Source: Symsagittifera roscoffensis (taxonomy: Eukaryota > Xenacoelomorpha > Acoela > Convolutidae). From it: a stretch of DNA of 64,000 nucleotides. The stretch covers positions 12,076,819 through 12,140,818 of the forward strand of contig NC_087064.1 of assembly GCF_963678635.1 (NCBI RefSeq), written 5' to 3'. Positions 1-12,690 of this stretch are shown piece after piece (the stretch's first letter is position 1; every line of letters starts with the position of its first letter). The position numbers were made by a program, and so were the translations under genes. The notes under the pieces are model-generated. The model searched no databases. It was given only the letters and a program-made list of their open reading frames with translations, and had not been told where the DNA came from.

Positions 1-2427
1 TTGATTTGGACTAAATCGTCTTCCGTTGTCATATCTGTTTTTCGGGGACTGAACATACTTTTTGGGTCTTCTGAAGAGATGTTCGGACTGGAATGACTCA
101 TCCAGGGTAGCTTATTCCCGGAAGCGACTGCTGGTTTTCGTCTATTTTGATCTCTTTCCCTGCTCATCTAAAGCGAAATTTTTTTAATTTAAACTAAATA
201 CATATTTTGTTTTCTGTCTTTTTGTGGTTCAATATTGTTTGTTTTGCGATTCTGCGAGGAGGTTATTGGCTAATTAAAAAGTTGAAATCTATACATATAG
301 AAAAGAAAGAAGATTGTGCGTGTTTTCAGTTTCATTAGATGTTTAGAATTGAACTTGATTTGGACGTGAATTTTTTTTTGAATAATATGATTCAATTTCA
401 ATTTGATTCAATTTCAATCTTACTCCAACCATTTTTCTTATAACCGGTACATGTATTTTTTTTCTTCGTTTTTTGCTAATAGCATTGAAATTGAGATGAA
501 TGTTGAACTTCAATAGCAGCATTTCTTTCCTACGCAGGTAATCGTTTTTGGCCATTGTGGGATGTTTTTTTGTTTTTTTTTGGTGGCCAAAGGTTTTTCA
601 GTTTTGTTGGTTAAGAATGTGTAGAATGTCCTCGGTACAGCTTTCCCCACTTTAGACTAATGTGAGTTTCGATTTCCTATGAGTAATGGTAAGAGTAGAT
701 AGAACATTTTTTGTCAAAGCTAGAAAACAAGACCGCAAAGCCCTGATTGCCCCCCCCCCCCTCCTTAATTGCTTTCGAATAGCTGTTAGTAAAGAAAAGA
801 AAATAATATGAAACCTTATTTTTCAGACATTATCAGGCATCAAGTGGGAAAATCTGTACGAAATTAATTCGACCGATAAGCTGGAGGCAATTATGACTAC
901 CGTATTGAAATTGGAAGCTTCAGTTTTCGCACGTTTAGCTTGATGACTAATTTGTGTTCAGAGTACCGGATTAAAGCGGAGTAAAAAGGGTTAAGTATTC
1001 AGATTTAAAGAAATTAGATATAACTGTGAGCTGTTCGCATAGGTTTCCTCAATCTAGGTGTGTTAGTTACCTCTGGGTCGGGGCTCTTTCGGGATGACAT
1101 TCGTCTGTGTAGTTTGCGTAGGATCTCGCAACGGAGTTCTGGAAGAGTCAGCTTGTCCTGGTCCTCAATTGATTCCAGAATGGGACCCTGAAATAGTTTC
1201 AAGTGTCAACGACCGGCGAAAGTTTTTTAATGCTCAATAAGCAAAAACTCGTCCTGTTTCTTAAGTCCGAAATTTTTCTTTTTGTTATCCTTTAAAATGT
1301 CAAAATCCAGCAATACTTTACGTCCTGAATTTGATAAGCTGTTCTCATTTCAAAACTTTTGAAAGTATATATATTTAAATTTCTTCTTTGAGTTGAAATA
1401 TTTTTTGTTACCAAGTGGAGGTTTTCCGTCGCCTGTTTGCTGAATGAAAAGTTGTTATTCTCTTTGATCCCTGGAAGTTTCGTGGGCGTCTTAGCCTGAT
1501 GATTAGTCATTCGTAGCGAGTCATCAGCCTCGACCATAGCCTCTATCCTTTGTAGGTTGGGAGGCATCCTCAAAGCTGTTCGCATTGCGCTAAGGTCAGG
1601 CAGTGACATGTTGGCCTACAAATATGAAATATAAATTTTTGGGAAGCGAATGAAAAATAGCTGGCTCGTTGTTTTGCTTCTTTTTAAACCAGCGAGCTTG
1701 TTAGTTATTGGATATTTCATTGCCGACTGGAACAGGACAAAGTTTTAATGAATTCGATTTTGACAGAATGATCACCGTTTATTTATTATTGAGATTTATA
1801 GTCTTTGGGATTTATTTACCATATGTTGTTATCCATGAAATAAGTTGTTAATACCTGTGCAGGAGCCGTTTCCAGACCAATTGCACCCTGTGTTTGAGCT
1901 GCATTGTTGTTCTCGAAAGACTTCCTACGTGAAAGGACTGGAATCTTAGATTTCCGTCTTCGAAGTTGGCTTGAAGGACTTGAGCCGTTCTTATTACTAT
2001 AGTGCGGACTAGATGACTGAAAATTGGCCAGCTGAGCGCCATATTTTTCAGGGAGTTTTTTGGCCGTTTGGCTTTCATGTTGGGATATTTTATGTTGAAC
2101 TGTTGCAGCGCTTTCTTTGGTTTCAACTTTTACAAGGTGTGATGTTTTGGATAGGTGCTCGGAAGGATTTGTTGCCAAAGAAGTCTGAATTTTTGCTTTT
2201 GATTCCAAATCTGTGTCTGAGCATGGATAAAACTCACGGTTATAATACTCAGTGCAGTTTATAAGTTCACTTGTGGGACTTTCTCGACCTGAATGTAAAA
2301 CTGATTCGTTGTAGTTTGAGAGCGCAGAAGAAACAGCAGAGGTACAGTTTGAATTCGAGTCCCCGTCTTCTGAAATCGGAATGAGAGTTGGTCGGAATTT
2401 TTTCCGCTTTCGAAGCCTTATTTTCAT
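1..2427 (-). CDS. Unrecognised minus-strand gene, 3' portion in window (four phase-matched exons)
   Basis: Exons in transcript order are 2427(or 2435)-1855, 1615-1412, 1187-1071 and 167 to beyond the left edge. Borders are GT-AG: donors at 1854 (gtatta), 1411 (gtaaca) and 1070 (gtaact); acceptors ending at 1616, 1188 and 168. The three exons from 2427 down are 573, 204 and 117 nt, all multiples of three, so every join is phase 0 and the frame stays open into the last exon. The product is hydrophilic, rich in Ser, Lys and Arg, with basic clusters such as RRRKSK and LSRRKSF near the end of the first exon and MSLPDLSAM at the start of the second. There is no membrane segment or signal peptide. 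I do not recognise the family; a disordered regulatory or cytoskeletal protein would fit. The consistent phases make the gene convincing even though its function is unknown. Confidence 0.7.
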
Positions 2428-2496
2428 CTCGGATTCTGTTTTATTTGAGTAATCATGATCGGTTCACTAGCTAAATAATTTTCCAGGAGCGCTTAC

Positions 2497-2697
2497 AGGT
2501 TGTATAACTGTATAACTGGAGCAACGTTGTTTTGAAGAATAATTTTGTTCGTACGATTTTGATTCAATCAGTTTGGCTTCAGTAGTTAAATCATTAGCTT
2601 GAAGACTTTTGAGGATGTGTTTCGTTTGTTTTGACATGTAGATTGGGACAATGGGGCATGGCATGTGGCTGGTGTTGTTTGGTGATGCGAAACACAA
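2497..2697 (-). CDS. Possible further 5' exon of the minus-strand gene
   Basis: An open frame read leftward from 2697 ends at a good donor (gtaagc, GT at 2496-2495). It would join in phase 0 to the next exon only if the weak acceptor just before the ATG at 2427 is used. The stronger acceptor ending at 2436 would need a different phase. The visible peptide is polar, with several Ser, Gln and Lys. The coding case is weak without transcript data, and 2697-2425 may instead be 5' untranslated. Confidence 0.3.
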
Positions 2698-2699
2698 CC

Positions 2700-4112
2700 A
2701 AATTACGGCGCTTTCATTAATTGTGACACCGATTGAAAAGAAGGATGGTATTTAATCTAGTTCAGTTTTATGTTTTTTTTTGCTATGGTGTCCATTTCAT
2801 ATCGAAGCTGTGGCAGAAAAGAGCTTTCTTAAATGCACATAAAGGTTGTTCAGAATGTCATAATGGCTCCAGGTTTCTGGAAATAAAGGTGCATAAATTG
2901 TGTAAGCAATACGTATAGTATAATGTGTGCCATTTTAATGTTCTGATTAATGGTACAGATAATTTTGCGGATTTTTTTTCCTTTAGTTTACTGACTTGAT
3001 TGTGTGCGTGGTAAAGATTGGCGTGGTAAGTGCAGTGAGTTTATCTCCACGCGTGGTCTCGTTTTGCACCTGTCCTTTTTCCGCTACCTTTTTTCCCCAT
3101 TTAATAATTCATTGCACGCATCACTCTCTCTAGACTAATTCTAATTTTGATAGAAATGCCCCACGACAGTCAGAATAAATAATATAAATATTAATAAATT
3201 CGTTCACGAATCAAGCACATTACAGAAATTATTTATTATAGATGTAAAGTTTTGGTAGCGCCGATTCGAATGGTCACCGTAAGGCTACAAGACTGTTTAC
3301 AGGTGCCATTTGAGAGCAATTTGGTGGATCAGAATCAAGTTTTGTTTTAATCCGATTGAAATCCGACTGTTTTGTTTTAATCCGACTGTTTTTATTGATG
3401 TTCGAAATCGTAAAAACTGACGAGAATTTTTTGAATCAAATGAGCAAATTTTGCAATGAGGCTATTGCTGGTTTAAGTACAAAATGATCAGTTTTTTTTT
3501 TCAGAGAATTTCTTTGCTGCGTAGAACAAGTAAAATCGAAGATTCGTAAGAATCTGAATCCTAAAAATTCTGAAGGTTCCAGTTTTCATTTAAACGGCAA
3601 CTTGTTTGATAAGTAATTTATGGGCTAATATGCGAGGCACAATAATAGATTTTCTGCTTGGTTGTGATAATGAAAATAGAATTTAGTTTTTGAATTTGGT
3701 GGTTGTGTAATTACAAGCATATTTCTGTTAACTTTGATCGTGAATGAAAGCAATTTAATTATGACCTGTGATAGTGTACACCATAGTAGCTTGTGTTAAC
3801 AGCAAATTATTTATAAGCTTTTAATGGTCAGCCACTAAAATCAAGCTTCATGTGAAATTTGTGATTTACTCTAAAAGCTGAAATGTTTTATTTAGTTGTT
3901 CCGACCACGTCACGAAGCAATTGGAAGGGTGATTATTGAACTATAGATTGGGGTGATTTTTTTGCTGAAGGATCGTAAGGGGGACTGTTAAGTATGGTAT
4001 CACACTAACCCCTTTTTGCTCTTGGTTTGGATTTTGATAAATAAAAAAATAGTTTCAGTGTCGAGAAAAATAGGTGTTTTAGGCTAATCAAAAACAAATA
4101 GTGAAGAGCGAA
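2700..4112. other. Non-coding interval, no gene seen
   Basis: T-rich DNA between the minus-strand gene and the 2-kb inverted-repeat element. Short open frames here show no splice-phase support, domain or codon signal. It may include the promoter of the minus-strand gene, but I see no clear core element. Confidence 0.5.
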
Positions 4113-4114
4113 TA

Positions 4115-6170
4115 CAGTGCTGATTCAAATTATCCCGAGAAAACGTATAAAACTTCAAATTTAAAACGCGTTATAGTTGAATTTACGACAAAAAAGATAA
4201 AGGGAAAATTGCTCCCTTCTTTACACTAGCCTCAGCTTAGTGTATTATTGCGAACCTTCTTTTTTCTAACCTAAGTCGCAAATACTGGTGCCACTTTTGG
4301 GGCACCTTTACAGCTTCGTTATAGCATGTACTTGACATTCGAATGGTAATAAGTTAACACAGTTGATGCATTTTTAACGCCTCAAATGAAGCGAAAAAAG
4401 CTATTTGTTTCAAACAACATAACAATCATAAAAACTCTATTTCAGAAATTTTCTTTATCACTATATCTCGCCAGTTTTTGAAATGCATAATTTATACATA
4501 ATGTGGCTTTATGCCGTGCGATTTGTTACATGCAATGTTTGTGTGGATGCCTTCAGTTTGTCACATTCCAAATTATTACTTGCAAAACTATATCTATTTG
4601 TTTTTGGTGCCACTGGTGCTGAATTGCATTGGCAATTTATTAGCATATGTAGCTCTTTATTCGTGACTAGTTTTTGTGACTGTTTAAGTGTGCGTGGCTG
4701 AGTGGTTAGTGCGTGAGACTCAAAATCTCTAGATTGCAGTAGGTCGCTGATCGAATCCTAGACCTAGCCGACTTTTTACTAATTCGAAGCTTATTTCTAT
4801 TTTTTCTTAATCCACTTTCTAGAGCTGCTTTTTGTCGCGGCGGAACAAAGTTCTAAGAAAATGAGCCTTTGAAGTTTTGATTGACCAGAAATGATCCCTT
4901 TTGTGGTTATCCCTGAGATAGCAAGGGTTTTGCAATCGGGTACTATACTTTTTTTTTTGCCGTAAACAACTGTCCAAAGAATTCAGCATGTATGCAGTTG
5001 ACGACGCGCATGAAGTATGCGCGTATACTTGCGCTCATTGGTCTATCGTTTTCACTGGGCATTCTTTTTAATGTTTTACCTATAAATTCGCAGTTCAAAT
5101 TTTTTTAACGATATTTCTTTGGTTTTTTTTTTGAATTCTCGACTTCGTCGCTTTCGGTTTACTTCTTATCGGCTAATTTTTCGCTGTGTTTTTACCATCC
5201 AACTAAACCATTTATTTTGAATTAAGTTTTTTTTTACTTTATAGTTGCTTTAAGTGTTCTGATCTATCTCTGCTGTTTGTTTTTAATTTAGTTTTAACCT
5301 TGACATCGTCAGTATTTCTTTTTTTTTCGATTAAAAACTTCTGCCCAAATGATTTCGGCCTATATTTTATCGGCTTAGTGACCTAATTTCGAGTTGCTCA
5401 ATGGAATTATTTTTTTTTGCTCATTTCTGGAATTCATAAAATGCTAAACTTTTAATTGAATTTATAATTCAAAACTTTTATTGCCTTTTTTTGGGCATGA
5501 TAGGTTTCGGCATTATAGGTTTCGGGCTCATCGGCATTCTATTGTGTCCTTCGACAAGCGAAAAAATGTTTGTGTGCGTTTCTGTGCTTTGAGGGCGAGG
5601 GGGCTTTATAACTTATTATAACTTTTTTTTTCAATTTTTCTAATGATTTTTTTGGGCTTAATAGGTTTCGGGCTATATTATGTTGGCTTAACTGTCTTAT
5701 ATTGTTTCATTCCACGAGCAACTAATGTTTTTTGATTGTTTTGAGTTCGAGGGGGACATCATAAATCTCAAATCTTAATTTTTTTTCGGCTAAAAAGTTT
5801 TCTGCCAAGGTATTTGTTACCGCTTGGTAAATTATCTTACGCTGCTAATTTCACATTCATTGTCTGGGCATGTTGTTTTTTGTTTCAAAGCTAGACTGTT
5901 TAATTATTATAGATCTAGTTTTTTGACATTTGTGATTTTTTTTTCGATTTTTCTCTTGTGTTGTATCGCGAGTGGTGCGAAGCTCAGCTTCGCCTCAATG
6001 TAAATTTTTGTGCCCGAATTTTGCAAAGTAAATCAACCAAATTAACCGGCTAAAAATCTAAGCAAATTTTGATTTGATCTTTTCTCACCTAAAAGCAACA
6101 CAATTTGAGAAAAACGCGTTTTAAAGTTCAAGTTTTATGCGTTTTGTCCGGATAAATTAAATCAGCACTG
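4115..6170. mobile_element. Non-autonomous Tc1/mariner-like element, 2,056 bp, TA target duplication
   Basis: The left end starts CAGTGCTGATT at 4115, and the reverse complement of the right end (6113-6170) starts with the same 11 bases. The two 58-bp ends agree at about 50 positions and both finish in AACGCGTT. TA dinucleotides flank the element directly (4113-4114 and 6171-6172), the target-site pattern of the Tc1/mariner superfamily. No transposase is visible in the T-rich interior; the longest open frame (4483-4701) resembles nothing I know. The interior has several copies of a phrase around taggtttcggg and a tRNA-like stretch near 4690. It is probably mobilised in trans. Confidence 0.75.
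4688..4772 (+). repeat. Degenerate tRNA-like sequence (A-box and B-box remnants)
   Basis: The stretch gctgagtggttagtgcgtga resembles a Leu/Ser-type tRNA A box and D arm, and tgatcgaatcct resembles a B box about 50 nt later. The acceptor and T stems pair badly, so it is unlikely to be a working tRNA. A tRNA-derived SINE head or a decayed tRNA nested in the surrounding element is more likely. Confidence 0.4.
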
Positions 6171-6703
6171 TAGTTTGCAAAGATTATTCATTTGTAAGGA
6201 AACATTTTATAAAAGTTTGTTCTTGTTTCGTCTTTTGGTGTGTTTAATTTCTTTTTAATTTTCAAACGCAAAATCAGGTACCACAAATAATTAACCTTCG
6301 AGTGATAGATTATATTGAAGACCTCTCAATTCTGATCCGAACGACATTTAAAATTAAAAGAACACACCGTGAAAATCCTGTTTGATTAAAAAAACAGGTA
6401 TTATGAAAATGTCATTGGGATCGGGGTTTTTTTAAAAAAATTTTTTGAGACGCTTTGGAAAATTCTCGTTTTCCTCAAAAACTACTATCGATTTTCAAAA
6501 AAGTGGCACCAATGGGAATTCCGCCCACTACCCTATGTGTTTGAATATTTTCCTAGACTGTTTTAACCTTACCCCACTTCCTACAGAAAAAGTGAGAGGG
6601 GGGAATTTTTGACCCAAATTTTTGGAAAAAGTGAGAAGGGGGGAATTTTTGACCCAAATTTTTGGATTTTTCTAAAAATTGTTCAATCCAAATTTGAGAT
6701 TTT

Positions 6704-9700
6704 GGGTTCAACGGATAGAAAAGATTGCTGGTAAGCTCTTCTGCATAAGCGGCTACGCGCAAAAGTTTTCACAAAAAGTTATGGCCCTCAGAAAAGTCGA
6801 GTTTTCGATTTTTTGACCGTTTTTTGAAACTTTTCAACTTTCTCAAAAACTGCCCTCACAAATATAAAATTTTTAGAACGGGTTGTGGGAAGCTCCCCTG
6901 CATAAATGGTTACGCCCTATTTTTTTGCACAATAAGTTTTAACCCTCAGAAAAGTCAAATTTTCGATTTTTTGACTTTTTTTTGAAACTTGACTTTTCTC
7001 AAAAACTGCCCTCCCAAATCTGAGGTTTTGGTTTCAATGGGTAAAACGATTTATGCAAAACTCCCCTGCATAAAAAATTATGCCCAAAATTTTTTTACAC
7101 TAAGTTATTACCCTCGGAAAAGTCTATTTTTAGAATTTTTGACCGTTTTTGAAAATTTTTGGTTTTCTCGAAAACAACTCAATCTGGTATCAAGGGTTTA
7201 ATCGAGGCAACAAGTTGTGCGAAGCCTCGGTGCATAAAATGCTACTTCTTAAAAACTGTTCAAAAAATTTTATTTCTCTCGGAAAATCACAAAATGTTCA
7301 CTCATATTTTAATAGAGCAACAACTAAAGTTTTGGGAGAAACCCAATTATTAAATTACCTATTTCATTCCGCATCAGTACATTAAAATCTAAAATTATCA
7401 AACAGGTATTTCCAGCTTTAGCTGGGCCTCTAGTTTGTTTTTCTTTTTTGTAGCGCTTTCTTGGGAATAAAAATTATATTTTATTTGTCGAATCTGCTAT
7501 AATTATGCAAACATGCAAAGTCCAGGATTTCGTTCAGATACTTTCATCTCTCCACGGACGGACAATGACTGACCCAGTTCAGTTAAAGAAACTGTTTTTT
7601 TATCAGCTCAGTAAAAGTTCAGTAAAAACTGTTTCTGAGCTTTTTAAAAGTGCGGTCTTAACTTTCTGTGCAACCGGTTATCCTTGTAGTTTTTTTAGTT
7701 TTCCCGCAAAATCAGGTGCCTCAGATAGTCATCAGAATGAGTCGAATGATATACAACTAAAAACTATTCTCAGTCGTAATTTGAACAACATTAGAAGTTC
7801 AGTCTGAAAAAAAAACAGTTTTTTTTTCAGTGTAGTTTCGAGAGATTAAAGCAAGCTAGTAACGTTTGTGAAATTAAACTTTTTTTTGCCTCAAGAAAAT
7901 AATTTGATAAAGATTCGTGTAGTGCTTCTATGGCACTTGAAAATTTAAAAATTTAAAATAGATAATATTAATTAAAGCAGATTCGACAAGTGCTATTGAA
8001 GGTTGTGTTTTTTCAGTGCTTTTTTATTGAAGTGTTTCTGACTCTTATAGATTTTTCGCGGTCGGACTCTTGATTTATTTTTAAATGCAGTTCATTTCCT
8101 TTGTTAAAAAGAAGGCAAACTCCACTATCGAACAGCTAAAGTGTAATGGTCACGAAAAACGTGATCGACTTCTAGTTTCGAAAATGGAATTCAATTTACA
8201 GATTTCCCAGCTAAATAAAAAATTTATCTATTGATCGTGAGAACGTGAGTTTGTTTTTACCCAAGGTGAAATAAATTGTTTTCGACTTAAGTTGCAAGCT
8301 CGGATTAGTGATTAGAAGTATAATTAAATGACATTTGAAATCTTTTCAAATACTGTTTTTTCTCGGGAATTAGGAAGCTACATTTTGGTACATTGGAATT
8401 AGGTACATTTTGGTGCATTTTAAAAAGCCTACTAAAAACAAATAACAAGTTAGTTATCAGGCTTGAAAATTTTTTCACTGCCATCTAATTGAAGCAATTG
8501 TACATAAATTTTTTGCTTTTTTGCCTTATATCAGAACTAGCTGCGAGAAAAGGTCTGTTCGATTCTCATTAAAAGCTGCGTTAAATTTAATTGATTCATG
8601 AAACTTGGAACCTGGAAACGGATTGTTTTTCAGTCGCACTGCACTTTTGGGTTCAACGGATAGAAAAGATTGCTGGGAAGCTCCCCTGCATAAGCGGCTA
8701 CGCCCAAAAGTTTCCACAAAAAGTTATTGCCCACAGAAAAGTCGAGTTTTCGATTTTTTGACCGTTGTTTTTGAAACTTTTCAGCTTTCTCAAAAACTGC
8801 CCTCACAAATATAAAATTTGTAGAAAGGGTTGTGGGAAGCTCCCCTGCATAAATGGTTAAGCCCAATTTTTTTGCACAAAAAGTTATGGTCCTCAGAAAA
8901 GTCAAATTTTCGATTTTTTGACTATTTTTTGAAACTTATTGACTTTTCTCAAAAACTGCCCTCACAAATATAAAATTTGTAGAACGGGTTGTGGGAAGCA
9001 CCCCTGCATAAATGGTTACGCCCAATTTTTTTGCACAAAAAGTTATGGCCCTCAGAAAAGCCAAATTTTCGATTTTTTGACTATTTTTGAAACTTATTGA
9101 CTTTTCTCAAAAACTGCTCTCCCAAATCTGAGTTTTTGGTTTTAATGGGTAAAACGATTTATGCAGAACTCCCCTGCCTAAAAAATTATGCCCAAAATTT
9201 TTTTACACAAAGTTATTACCCTCGGAGAAGTCTATTTTTAGAATATTTGACCGTTTTTGAAAATTTTTGACTTTCTCGAAAACAACTCAATCTGGTATCA
9301 AGGGTTTCATCGAGGCAACAAGTTGTGCGAAGCCTCGGTGCATAAAATGCTACTTCTTAAAAACTGTTCAAAAAATTTAATGTCTCGGAAAATCACAAAA
9401 TGTTCACTCATATCTTAATAGAGCAACAACTTAAGTTTTGGGAGAAACCCAATTTTTAAATTACCTATTTCATTCCGCATCAGTACAACAAAATCAAAAA
9501 TTATCAAACAGGTATTTCCAGCTTTAGCTGGGCCTCTAGTTTGTTTTTCATTTTTTTAGCGCTTTCTTGAGAATAAAAATTATATTTTATTTGTCGAATC
9601 TGCTATAATTATAAAAACATGCAAAGTCCAGGATTTCGTTCAGATACTTTCATCTCTCCACGGACGGACAATGACTGACCCAGTTCAGTTAAAGAAACTG

Positions 9701-12249
9701 TTTTTTTTATCAGCTCAGTAAAAGTTCAGTAAAAACTGTTTCTGAGCTTTTTAAAAGTGCGGTCTGAACTTTCTGTGCAACCGAATATCCTTGTAGTTTT
9801 TTTAGTTTTCCCGCGTGAAAATCAGGTGCCTCAGATAGTCATCAGAATGAGTCGAGTGATATACAACTAAAAACTACTCTCAGTCGTAATTTGAACATAT
9901 TAGAAGTTCAGTCTGAAAAAAAACAGTTTATTTTTTTTCAGTGTAGTTTCGAGAGACTAAAGCAAGCTAGTAACGTTTGTGAAATTAAACTTTTTTTTTG
10001 CCTCAAGAAAATAATTTGATGAAGATTCGTGTAGTGCTTCTATGGCACTTAGAAATTTAAAAATTCAAAATAGATAATAGAAATTAAAGCAGATTCGACA
10101 AGTGCTATTAAAGGTTGTGTTTTTTTCAGTGCTTTTTTATTGAAGTGTTTCTGACTCTTATAGATTTTTCGCGGTCTGACTCTTGATTTATTTTTAAATG
10201 CAGTTCATTTCCTTTGTTAAAAGGAAGGCAAACTCCACTATCGAACAGCTAAAGTGTAAAGGTCACGAAAAACGTGATCGACTTCTAGTTTCGAAAATGG
10301 AATTCAATTTACAGATTTCCCAGCTAAATAAAAAATTTACCTATTGATCGTTAGAACGTGAGTTTGATTTTACCCAAGGTAAAATAAATTGTTTTCGACT
10401 GAAGTTGCAAGCTCGGATTAGTGGTTAGAAGTATAATTAAATGATATTTGAAATCTTTTCAAATACTTATTTCTCGGGAATTAGGAAGCTACATTTTGGT
10501 ACATTGGAATTAGGTACATTTTGGTGCATTTTAAAAAGCCAACTAAAAACAAATACAATTTAATTATCAGGCTTGAAAATTTTTTCACTGCCATCTAATT
10601 GAAGCAATTGTACATAACTTTTTGCCTTATATCAGAACTAGCTGCGAGAAAAGGTCTGTTCGATTCTCATTAAAAGCTGCGTTAAATTTAATTGATTCAT
10701 GAAACTTGGAACCTGGAAACGGATTGTTTTTCAGTCGCACTGCACTTTTGGGTTCAACATATAGAAAAGATTGCTGGGAAGATCTTCTGCATAAGCGGTT
10801 ACGCCCAAAACTTTTCACAAAAAGTTATGGCCCTCAGAAAAGTCGAGTTTTCGATTTTTTGACCGTTTTTTGAAACTTTTCAACTTTCTCAAAAACTGCC
10901 CTCACAAATATAAAAATTGTAGAAAGGGTTATGGGAAGCTCCCCTGCATAAATGGTTACGCCCAATTTTTTTGCACAAAAAAATATGGTCCTCAGAAAAG
11001 TCAATTTTTCGATTTTTTGACTATTTTTGAAACTTACTGATTTTTCTCAAAAACTGCCCTCCCAAATCTGAGGTTTTGGGTTTAACGGGTAAAACGATTT
11101 ATGCAAAACTCCCCTGCATAAAAAATTATGCCCGAAGTTTTTTTACACAAAGTTATTACCCTCGGAAAAGTCTATTTATAGAATTTTTGACCGTTTTTGA
11201 AAATTTTTGACTTTCTCGAAAACAACTCAATCTGGTATCAAGGGTTTCATCGAGGCAACAAGTTGTGCGAAGCCTCGGTGCATAAAATGCTACTTCTTAA
11301 AAACTGTTCAAAAAATTTTGTCTCTCTCGGAAAATCACAAAATGTTCACTCATATTTTAATAGAGCAACAACTAAAGTTTTAGGAGAAACCCCATTTTTA
11401 AATTACCTATTTCATTCCGCATCAGTACAACAAAATCAAAAATTATCAAACAGGTATTTCCAGCTTTAGCTGGGCCTCTAGTTTGTTTTTCTTTTTTGTA
11501 GCGCTTTCTTGGGAATAAAAATTATATTTTGTTTGTCGAATCTGCTATAATTATAAAAACATGCAAAGTCCAGGATTTCGTTCAGATACTTTCATCTCTC
11601 CACGGACGGACAATGACTGACCCAGTTCAGTTAAAGAAACTGTTTTTTTTATCAGCTCAGTAAAAGTTCAGTAAAAACTGTTTCTGAGCTTTTTAAAAGT
11701 GCGGTCTGAACTTTCTGTGCAACCGAATATCCTTGTAGTTTTTTTAGTTTTCCCGCGTGAAAATCAGGTGCCTCAGATAGTCATCAGAATGAGTCGAGTG
11801 ATATACAACTAAAAACTACTCTCAGTCGTAATTTGAACATATTAGAAGTTCAGTCTGAAAAAAACAGTTTATTTTTTTTCAGTGTAGTTTCGAGAGACTA
11901 AAGCAAGCTAGTAACGTTTGTGAAATTAAACTTTTTTTTTGCCTCAAGAAAATAATTTGATGAAGATTCGTGTAGTGCGTAATTAAAGCAGATTCGACAA
12001 GTGCTATTAAAGGTTGTGTTTTTTTTCAGTGCTTTTTTATTGAAGTGTTTCTGACTCTGATAGATTTTTCGCGGTCTGACTCTTGATTTATTTTTAAATG
12101 CAGTTCATTTCCTTTGTTAAAAGGAAGGCAAACTCCACTATCGAACAGCTAAAGTGTAAAGGTCACGAAAAACGTGATCGACTTCTAGTTTCGAAAATGG
12201 AATTCAATTTACAGATTTCCCAGCTAAATAAAAAATTTACCTATTGATC
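6704..12249. repeat. Three-unit tandem array of ~2-kb repeats
   Basis: Units begin at the shared phrase ttgggttcaac and run about 6704-8643, 8644-10742 and 10743-12249. The landmark gctgggcctc lies at 7421, 9527 and 11469, giving spacings of 2,106 and 1,942 bp. The difference is one extra ~160-bp internal block in unit 2. Units 1 and 2 end with ~400 bp that also occurs at 17404-17816, while unit 3 stops before it. No protein-coding signal is shared by the units; long frames inside them are shifted or interrupted between copies. The class (satellite-like expansion or tandem insertion of a non-autonomous element) is undecided. Confidence 0.85.
6720..7250. repeat. Nested ~160-bp blocks within array unit 1
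   Basis: Blocks carrying the phrase ctcccctgcataa, or a variant, occur near 6735, 6891, 7061 and 7226 with spacing of about 156-170 bp. Each is followed by an A/T-rich segment with tttctcaaaaactgccctc. Equivalent blocks lie near 8684, 8838, 8998, 9170 and 9335 in unit 2 (five blocks) and 10782, 10940, 11110 and 11275 in unit 3 (four). Divergence rises toward the end of each set. Confidence 0.75.
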
Positions 12250-12251
12250 TA

Positions 12252-12690
12252 GTTTTCTCAAATTGGGTCAGTTTTGTCGAAAATTTGCGAATCATAAATT
12301 TTTCTGGAAATTGAAAGAGCTTTGAATGCTTCTAATTTTTGAAATTCGAAAATTGAGACTTTTTGAAAAACAAGTTGGTATTTTTTTGTGTTTAAAAGCG
12401 TTCATTGACTCTTTTCTACTTCTCTGTTGGTTATGTTTTATCGTATTTTTTCGAAGTGCATTAGGGATCTGTTTAGATTATTATGTTTAAAGTCAGAGGT
12501 GCGCTATAGAACAACTGGTTAAAATTTTTGTCAAAAAATTTAAAACCGGGTAAGTGTCATCCGCCCTAATATTGTGTATAAAAAGTTGAATTTTTTTGGA
12601 AAAGATATAAAAGGATTTCTCATTTAGATTTGAACCATTCATTTCTGCGGAAAAAGGTTATGCTACGGTTTATTTTAAGTTGAATTTTGA
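12252..12690 (+). promoter_or_regulatory. 5' flank of the adenylosuccinate lyase gene
   Basis: About 440 bp separates the array from the ADSL start codon. The first ~120 bp still match the repeat family seen at 15128-15250 and 24760-24860. The last ~90 bp before the ATG look unique and would contain the 5' untranslated region. I see no convincing TATA box or initiator. Confidence 0.35.

Noticed and set aside
2013-2264. Plus-strand 83-codon frame
   Set aside because: Antisense to the better supported minus-strand exon 2427-1855, with no splice or domain support.
4688-4772. Functional tRNA-Leu/Ser
   Set aside because: A- and B-box-like parts exist, but the acceptor and T stems do not pair.
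8526-8905. Open frames in both strands within the ~2-kb array
   Set aside because: Equivalent frames in the other units are shifted or stopped, so they are not under coding selection.
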